Position numbers and translations under genes: made by a program. 64,000 nucleotides of DNA, taken from NCBI GenBank assembly GCA_024509875.1, contig JAMPIV010004449.1:186001-250000 (forward strand). Direction: 5' to 3'. The notes below the pieces were generated by a model that saw only the letters and a list, made by a program, of their open reading frames with translations, was not told the origin of the DNA and did no database searches. The stretch is from Oreohelix idahoensis (lineage: Eukaryota; Mollusca; Gastropoda; Stylommatophora; Oreohelicidae). The stretch's first letter is position 1. Every line of letters starts with the position of its first letter. Below are positions 60,703 through 64,000 of this stretch, piece after piece.

Positions 60703-62093
60703 GTACATAACACCAGGGCAATCAATCCAAATACAGCCCCTAGCAGAAGAAAGCATTATTGATGACCCATTGTTGCAAATTACAGAGGGAATCGCTGAAG
60801 TCTCGAAGGCTAGAGATTTTCCCATCATGATATTGAATATGTCAGGAAAAACTACCAATATAAATAGAGGCACAATTGTAGCACAAGTGGATACGTCAAC
60901 GTTAAGACAAACCAAAACCAATAGAGACCATTCACAAATTGTCTCAACCACTCCCACTGGACATAATGCACGAAATCGCAGTACAAATAACCATAGTACA
61001 CGGAAAGTAAACAGTTATAAGGCTTATGCAGAAAAAGACAGCAATATCAGTCACAGTTATGTTACACCACAGCATACCCTACCCAGATGGCAGAAACGAA
61101 CCAGTCCATACATAAGAAGAGTAAGGCCACAGTATGAAAATGACTATAATTACTCATTCTTGCGCCCCAGCACACCACGATAAAAGATGAAGTGCTGTAT
61201 ATCACAGAGTAACAGAGAAACAGAGATTGTCTTGCCAGGAGGATATCCGAAGCGACAAGACTGAGATACATGCCCCATGGAGTATCAATATAACTCAAAA
61301 ACAGGTGGATATGATAAAGTCCCAAAACCAATTGAATGTTCCGAAGAAAAGGAAGAATTCTTATACGACTCCACCACAGGAGGATACTATAGCAGCAAAG
61401 TTGGAAACAGAAAGAATTAAATATTTTCGCTCAGGGAAAGACGACAGCCCTATAGCACAAACGGAAGAAATACAGTAACGTACGCGGATAAGCGCAGTTA
61501 CGGCAGAAATAATCAGAAACAATGGCACAATAACGATTACCCCAGAAATAATACTAGAAACGTATATACAGTAAATGCAGTGACAAATGGAAATGCACAC
61601 AGCACATGGCAGAGGAGACAATACCAAGCACAACCCAGCGAACGGCAAAGAAATACCCAAAAGAAAACCACATACCAGGAGCAGATGTTTTCACAAGATG
61701 CAAGAAAAATGCCCCAATACTATGGGAGGGAAACGGAGGCATCGAGACAGACCAGAAATATAGTGGCAGATCATAAACACAGAGAGAGAATAGCTCAGTT
61801 ACTTGCAACCCTGAATGCCACAGAAGATAATAAGCCACGCTTGAAAACGTTTGTAGAAAAGCACCAGGATGTATTCGCACTCAATGACATGGAATTAGGC
61901 AGAACTAACACTGTCACAATGGACATTCAAACAACCACAGAGGAGCCAATACATATGAAACCCTATCATACGCCCTTGAAAAACAGAGAACTCGTGGAAA
62001 GGTCTATAAATGAAATGCTACAGGCAGGAATCATCGAAAGATCCAGATCCCAATGGTCCTCCCCCATCGTTATCGTAACAAAGAAAGATGGGT
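60703..62093 (+). pseudogene. E4 protease-RT linker and start of reverse transcriptase, truncated
   Basis: The frame continues past the shift (PGQSIQIQPL...FPIMILNMSGKT...GTIVAQVD), the usual stretch between gypsy protease and RT, then passes through several broken segments (61227-61478, 61580-62095). The last has LGRTNTVTMDIQ, MKPYHTPLKNRELVERSI, MLQAGIIERSRSQWSSPIVIV and KKDG, the N-terminal fingers of RT. After KKDG there is a stop and no further RT motif (no VDYR, no YxDD), so most of pol is deleted. Confidence 0.8.
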
Positions 62094-64000
62094 GACAAAT
62101 GCCATATAACATTGACTGCCATGAAATTAGCAGCTGATGTAGTAGACAAGAAAAAATAAATCACCACATCAGTGCGAACAACTAGTTTTTGTTGATACTG
62201 CCTATGACAAGTACCCCAATGACATTTGCGCATGATGATTTTTGCAAATGAGAATATCCTTTGAGAGCATTTGTATATGCTGACCCCACATTGAACAAAT
62301 TGCAACCAATTGTTGATGATGCCTTTGCCCCATGTTAAAGAAATGACATTTGCACATGCTGACTTAGCAAATGAAATACCCTTCTATATCATTTGTATAT
62401 GCTGATCCCACATTGAATACCCCATTACCGGATGATAACCACTAATGACACATGAGAATGAAGCAACTGTTTAGTGATGATGAAGATGCCATTCTATATT
62501 ATTATGAAATTTAAGGTTGACACAACTAATGTTTTGCTGTGCGGTTTATGCACTTATGCTCACATTAGAGTGAGAAAATGAATAATTTGAGGCTGTTATG
62601 AAATAACAGAGAAAATAATTAAAATTTTCTGGGTTCTATGAACACAGAGCAAATCGGAGGAATACAATTGCTGCATATGAGAACCATAAATGTATGGATC
62701 ATTATTGGACAAGAGACACACATGAATTATGATAATTATATGGAACCAAAAGTGTTACGGACAATGGAGATTAAACGAAAAAAAAGATTGAATGCTGATG
62801 CACCCAGAACATAATGGAACTATATGAGATTTGGATCACCCTTATGATATATGGACCAAGAACAATGTAACCCCACAGTCTGAAGTGTCATGAATCCACA
62901 TACAATGAATGGATATAATATTATAAAGGAGTACCTAGATTGGACATCCATATTGCTGAATCACGGATTGCCATGGGAATATGTATATCCTCATGCCCCA
63001 TAATAATAAGTAACTATGAAAATAAATTGATCATCTAGCTGTAGCAGCAGATGCCATAAAACACCACATAACTCTGACAAACCTTCGACCTGCGAAGGCA
63101 GAGTTGGTGTTGAAATCCTGAAAATATGTACAAAAGTATTTTACCTCATATTGTGATAACATTATGACAGTTTTGTTGATGGTTACAAATGATTAGTCGA
63201 TGTGTTGTTGATAAAAATATTGTTAGATGTCATACATCGAAAGTCAATACTGATGAATTCTAAGTATAAACAAGAGGACTAGGAAAGGTCCACACCTATA
63301 AAATATTGGAGCGCCACATATATATGGAGAATATGGGATTTATGAAAAAAAAAAAGAAAGGAAATACTAAACGGTATACAAGGATAAACAAGTGATAACA
63401 GATACATATTGTCAAGGATACCAGGTTATTTCAAAAATAAATGAACAAGTACAAGTAATGAGATTTTTAATCATTTTATTTGGTACATGGTAATTGCTTA
63501 TCAGAATAAATTGTTACATTGAGCTTTGAAAATAATTATGTACATGGCTGAAATTGTTTCCCATATGCGATAATAAATAACAAAAGAAAGCATGATGGAT
63601 CACCACGGATAAATTAACTGACTTATACAATTGGATCGTCATTTGCAAAGATGAGGTGGATATTTTGAAAAAAAAATGGGAATACTTTCTACTGCAATAT
63701 ACATGGAGTGCTTACTCAATAAATAAGTTAGGACCAAAACTTATTGGAACACCAGGAGTGAAAATAACATAAAATTTTGAACCACTCGGAGTTTTATCAT
63801 GCCCCAATACAATGTGTCAACTATATTGTTGAAATAACATGCATGTAGATTATGATAATGAAATTAAGTTATGCAAATGAATACTATTGCTCATATTTCC
63901 CAGTGTTGCCACTCGTCACATTTTTAGGGACGACCTTCTGTATTGGATGAAGTTGGGAATATTTTTGTTGGTCAGTGTTGCCAATGTGAAAATGTGCTGA
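62094..64000. other. Unrecognised AT-rich sequence
   Basis: No RT, RNase H, integrase or LTR could be recognised after the E4 break. An imperfect tandem duplication of about 125 bp covers 62217-62420: ACATTTGCGCATGATGA and CATTTGTATATGCTGACCCC in copy 1, ACATTTGCACATGCTGA and CATTTGTATATGCTGATCCC in copy 2. An A-rich purine run at 63345-63363 could be a polypurine tract, but no LTR start follows. Nothing else seen. Confidence 0.5.

Noticed and set aside
62094..64000. 3' LTR of E4
   Set aside because: No sequence matching the region before 59264 and no TG...CA boundary next to the purine run at 63345.

Overview
The window reads as non-coding, transposon-dense DNA of an invertebrate animal. 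I found no host protein-coding gene, rRNA or bona fide tRNA. The sequence is AT-rich and carries several minisatellites, long (AT)n and (GA)n runs, tRNA-derived SINEs, CR1-like and RTE-like LINE remains, a Tc1 transposase, a hAT-type MITE and four LTR-retrotransposon loci. A lophotrochozoan, perhaps a mollusc, is my guess from the SINE and LTR-element types; the sequence alone does not prove it.

Layout. 1-130: edge of an RTE-like LINE. 3180-3933: 33-bp minisatellite. 4121-18373 (minus strand): a decayed CR1-like LINE (ORF1 with a GDS/GxND/DxxH esterase domain; ORF2 with endonuclease and reverse transcriptase). It is cut in two by an 8.8-kb LTR element (E1, 5349-14118) with a clean 5-bp ATGGC target duplication. 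18380-18558: hAT-like MITE. 18.6-25.7 kb: gene-free, with a SINE and microsatellites. 25960-36745: a 38-bp satellite split by a young 9.8-kb LTR element (E2, 26479-36307; CTCTT target duplication; 1433-bp LTRs in which I saw one mismatch). 37-40 kb: two SINEs and a Tc1 transposase. 40.4-45.2 kb: 58-bp satellite interrupted by a 2.35-kb terminal-inverted-repeat element and a 470-bp segment. 45.6-47.8 kb: SINE, RTE endonuclease fragment, second copy of the 470-bp segment. 47881-57055: third LTR element (E3), with a truncated 5' LTR. 57-59 kb: gene-free, with hairpins. 59264-62093: truncated Ty3/gypsy gag-protease-RT remnant (E4). The rest is unrecognised.

The most interesting content is the E1/E2/E3 group. 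E2 and E3 have a gypsy-type reverse transcriptase/RNase H, but their integrase (HHCC, DD35E, GPY/F) lies upstream of the reverse transcriptase. This is the Gmr1-type order (Gag-PR-INT / RT-RH), resembling Ty1/copia. Their Gag carries a SCAN-like capsid region. ORF1 and ORF2 overlap in the +1 frame at a conserved TTTTTTTCTGA. E1 shares the LTRs, leader and 3' region of E2, but gag-pol is replaced by one long coiled-coil protein that keeps the Gag N-terminal motif and the Gag basic tail. It looks like a non-autonomous partner that depends on E2-type elements for its enzymes. The elements also share non-coding structures: a leader hairpin, a poly-A/poly-T hairpin next to the polypurine tract and, in E1 and E2, a cluster of six forkhead-type TGTTTAC motifs.
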